Assembly: GCA_003512825.1 (NCBI GenBank) | Contig: DOOI01000167.1 | Coordinates: 4,404 to 12,396 of the forward strand | Direction: 5' to 3' | DNA from: Paracoccaceae bacterium | GTDB taxonomy: Bacteria; Pseudomonadota; Alphaproteobacteria; Rhodobacterales; Rhodobacteraceae | DNA: 7,993 nucleotides | Shown here: one piece after another, positions 6,917 to 7,993 of the stretch | How positions within the stretch are numbered: the stretch's first letter is position 1 | Layout of the letters: each line of letters opens with the position of its first letter | The notes under the pieces: generated by a model | Database searches by the model: none | The model's input: the letters and a program-made list of their open reading frames with translations, nothing else | What the model was told of the DNA's origin: nothing | Made by a program: the position numbers and the translations under genes

Positions 6917-7697
6917 AGGGGTCCTCATAGGGGTCGGTCACTGTTTCCGCATAGGGATCAGCATAGGCGCCTGATGCGGCATCTCCCAGCTCGAAGCGCC
7001 GACTTTGCAGGTAAATTAACCGTGTCTGCGCGTAGCTATCAGCGCTTTCATACAGCACGCTGTCGATTGTATCGCCAAATCTATCCCGCGTTCCCACGCG
7101 ATCAAACACCCGCGCCACAGTTCCCGCATGTCTTTCTGGCGCCACAAGCACATAGCTCAAAGGATTGGTGAAAAGGTCCACAACCTTGCCCGCCGCATCA
7201 CGCTGCGTCGATGGCCCCAATAGCGGCAACTCCAGATATGCACCCTCCGGCGCGCCCCATGCCGCCAGCGTTCCACCAAAATCGGCATCCGCCAGCTGCA
7301 CACCACCAAGGTCTGCCGCCGGGTCAAACAGGCCCGCGATCCCAACAGTCGAGTTGATCACAAAGCGATAAAGATTGCTGCCAAAACCGGGAATATCGCC
7401 CTGCAACAGGTTGTTCACCATCACACTCGGCGTCGAAAGGTTGGTGGCCACATTGCCCACCACCGCTTGCAGATCATCGTTTGCAATCTTGCCATAGCCC
7501 TTGGACACAGGCCGCAGCAATGCCCGGTCCACACTGCGATTGAACTCATGCACCTTGCGGTTCCCGTCCTCATAGGGGTCATGGATCCCCCCACCAGCAC
7601 CGGGGACAGAGCATCCCGCCACTGTGAGAGACAGCCCCATAGCTACGGCAAAGAACGTAGTTCGGCGTCCATATCGGGCGAAAAGCGTCAAAGTCAT
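6906..7697 (-). CDS. mlaA: Outer-membrane lipoprotein MlaA (VacJ family)
   Basis: MlaA forms a ring in the inner leaflet of the outer membrane. It removes mislocalised phospholipids from the outer leaflet and passes them to MlaC, preserving lipid asymmetry. The 263-residue protein begins with a lipoprotein signal peptide: a basic start, a hydrophobic stretch, and lipobox VAGC with Cys29. Family motifs follow in order: DPYEDGNRKVHEFNR (40-54), NLSTPSVMVNNLLQG (86-100), RFVINSTVGIAGLFDPA (111-127) and FGGTLAAWGAPEGAYLELPLLGPSTQRD (140-167). Residues ~240-263 are a non-conserved acidic tail rich in DPY units (ADPYAE, DPYEDPYAE) echoing the DPYED after the lipobox. The start codon at 7697 has only a weak GAGAC upstream, but no better one fits the signal peptide. 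It is first in a two-gene operon with mlaC; mlaFEDB is not in the window. Confidence 0.96.
   Translation of the reverse strand: MTLTLFARYGRRTTFFAVAMGLSLTVAGCSVPGAGGGIHDPYEDGNRKVHEFNRSVDRALLRPVSKGYGKIANDDLQAVVGNVATNLSTPSVMVNNLLQGDIPGFGSNLYRFVINSTVGIAGLFDPAADLGGVQLADADFGGTLAAWGAPEGAYLELPLLGPSTQRDAAGKVVDLFTNPLSYVLVAPERHAGTVARVFDRVGTRDRFGDTIDSVLYESADSYAQTRLIYLQSRRFELGDAASGAYADPYAETVTDPYEDPYAE
6921..6935 (-). repeat. 15-base direct repeat, copy at the 3' end of mlaA
   Basis: The 15-mer GTCCTCATAGGGGTC (plus strand) is identical to 7566-7580. On the coding strand it encodes DPYED in both places with identical codons. This copy also supplies the mlaC ribosome-binding site. Confidence 0.8.
6922..6926 (-). 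promoter_or_regulatory. Ribosome-binding site of mlaC inside mlaA
   Basis: On the minus strand GAGGA sits 5 bases before the ATG at 6916-6914. It is embedded in the final DPYED codons of mlaA, so the repeated tail of MlaA doubles as the initiation signal of the next gene. This decides the mlaC start over the in-frame ATG at 6928, which overlaps the same element. Confidence 0.6.
7566..7580 (-). repeat. 15-base direct repeat, copy near the 5' end of mlaA
   Basis: This is an exact partner of 6921-6935, encoding DPYED (residues 40-44), part of the conserved segment that follows the lipoprotein signal peptide of MlaA. Confidence 0.8.
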
Positions 7698-7816
7698 GAT
7701 AAAGTCTCTATTGGGTCGTCATGTTTCAATGTCTTGCATCTAAAGCTTAGTGCGGAAAACCCCAAGGACAGGGGGGTGCACAACAATTACCTGTGGCAGA
7801 ATGGCGACATCACAAG

Positions 7817-7872
7817 TTAAGGTGGTAAACTATAAAGAAAACAGCAACAAAAACAGAATAGTTTGCCTTTAA
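7817..7872. promoter_or_regulatory. Imperfect inverted repeat upstream of mlaA (possible operator)
   Basis: The cores AAACTAT (7827-7833) and ATAGTTT (7858-7864) are perfect inverted copies 31 bases apart, about three helical turns. Similarity continues outward: TTAAGGTGGTAAACTAT on the left against TTAAAGGCAAACTAT (reverse complement of 7858-7872) on the right, differing by a 2-base insertion and a few substitutions. The 24-base spacer is A-rich. The site lies 120-175 bases before the mlaA start and 110-170 bases before a possible rightward start at 7985. It could therefore be a bipartite operator for either gene. The long spacer argues against a terminator. Confidence 0.4.
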
Positions 7873-7914
7873 CGCGCAGCGCCCCCTCATCTGTCGACAA
7901 AAAGTCGCATAGTG

Positions 7915-7943
7915 TTGAAGAGGCCACGCGCCAAAGGCATTAG
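7915..7943 (+). promoter_or_regulatory. Weak candidate promoter for the gene starting at 7985
   Basis: TTGAAG (7915-7920, 4/6 to the -35 consensus) and CATTAG (7938-7943, 3/6 to the -10) are separated by exactly 17 bases. Transcription would begin near 7950, about 35 bases before the ATG at 7985. The -10 is poor, so this is only a candidate. In the rest of 7698-7984 I see no gene. Confidence 0.25.
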
Positions 7944-7984
7944 CACCGGCATTGCGCCGCGACAGTATTTTGACGGAAACCCTT

Positions 7985-7993
7985 ATGAGTAAC
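7985..7993 (+). CDS. Possible start of a rightward gene (three codons only)
   Basis: ATG AGT AAC runs off the window end. A weak GACGGA (7972-7977) lies 7 bases upstream, and a candidate promoter is at 7915-7943. Nothing can be said about the product. The call rests on position alone, after a 290-base gene-free stretch that looks like a divergent promoter region. Confidence 0.35.

Noticed and set aside
7467..7820. Plus-strand 117-codon open frame overlapping the start of mlaA
   Set aside because: Two thirds of it is antisense to the mlaA N-terminal region, and the rest covers the promoter region. It has no ribosome-binding site or family features.

Overview
The window looks like chromosomal DNA of a marine alphaproteobacterium, most likely order Rhodobacterales (Roseobacter-type). 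The case rests on the GC-rich third codon positions, the protein style of ClpB, PyrF, MlaC and MlaA, and the abundance of RTX proteins ending in serralysin-like C-terminal domains. This is an inference from protein character; there is no rRNA or other marker in the window.

Layout from left to right. (1) Positions 2-646 (+) hold the 3' end of an RTX calcium-binding protein whose start lies outside the window. It is followed by a strong intrinsic terminator (681-716). (2) Positions 898-2298 (+) hold a complete second RTX protein of 466 aa. It has an N-terminal beta-rich domain and two successive 'RTX block plus C-terminal domain' modules. Its last module is clearly paralogous to the end of the first protein. 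(3) A hairpin at 2316-2341 with T-rich flanks on both strands separates this gene from the convergent clpB (4997-2382, -), the ClpB disaggregase of 871 aa. (4) A promoter region at about 5000-5210 lies between clpB and a rightward unit. That unit is an uncharacterised small reading frame (about 5213-5566) that runs without a stop into pyrF (5567-6268, +), orotidine 5'-phosphate decarboxylase. (5) A second bidirectional terminator (6272-6298) separates pyrF from a convergent two-gene operon on the minus strand. In transcription order this is mlaA (7697-6906, outer-membrane lipoprotein) and mlaC (6916-6320, periplasmic phospholipid carrier), with an 11-bp overlap. (6) The last 290 bases are a non-coding, locally AT-rich region with a long imperfect inverted repeat. 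They end at the possible start of another rightward gene (7985).

Functionally, the RTX genes encode proteins expected to leave the cell through a type I secretion system; no transporter genes are in the window. ClpB with DnaK rescues aggregated proteins after stress. PyrF makes UMP. MlaA and MlaC are two parts of the retrograde phospholipid pathway that maintains outer-membrane lipid asymmetry; the inner-membrane MlaFEDB complex must be encoded elsewhere.

I do not see a convincing undescribed system. The points most worth a second look are the open frame fused to pyrF with a C7 tract, the duplicated RTX modules with different extreme C-termini, the inverted repeat upstream of mlaA, and a repeated 15-mer at both ends of mlaA.
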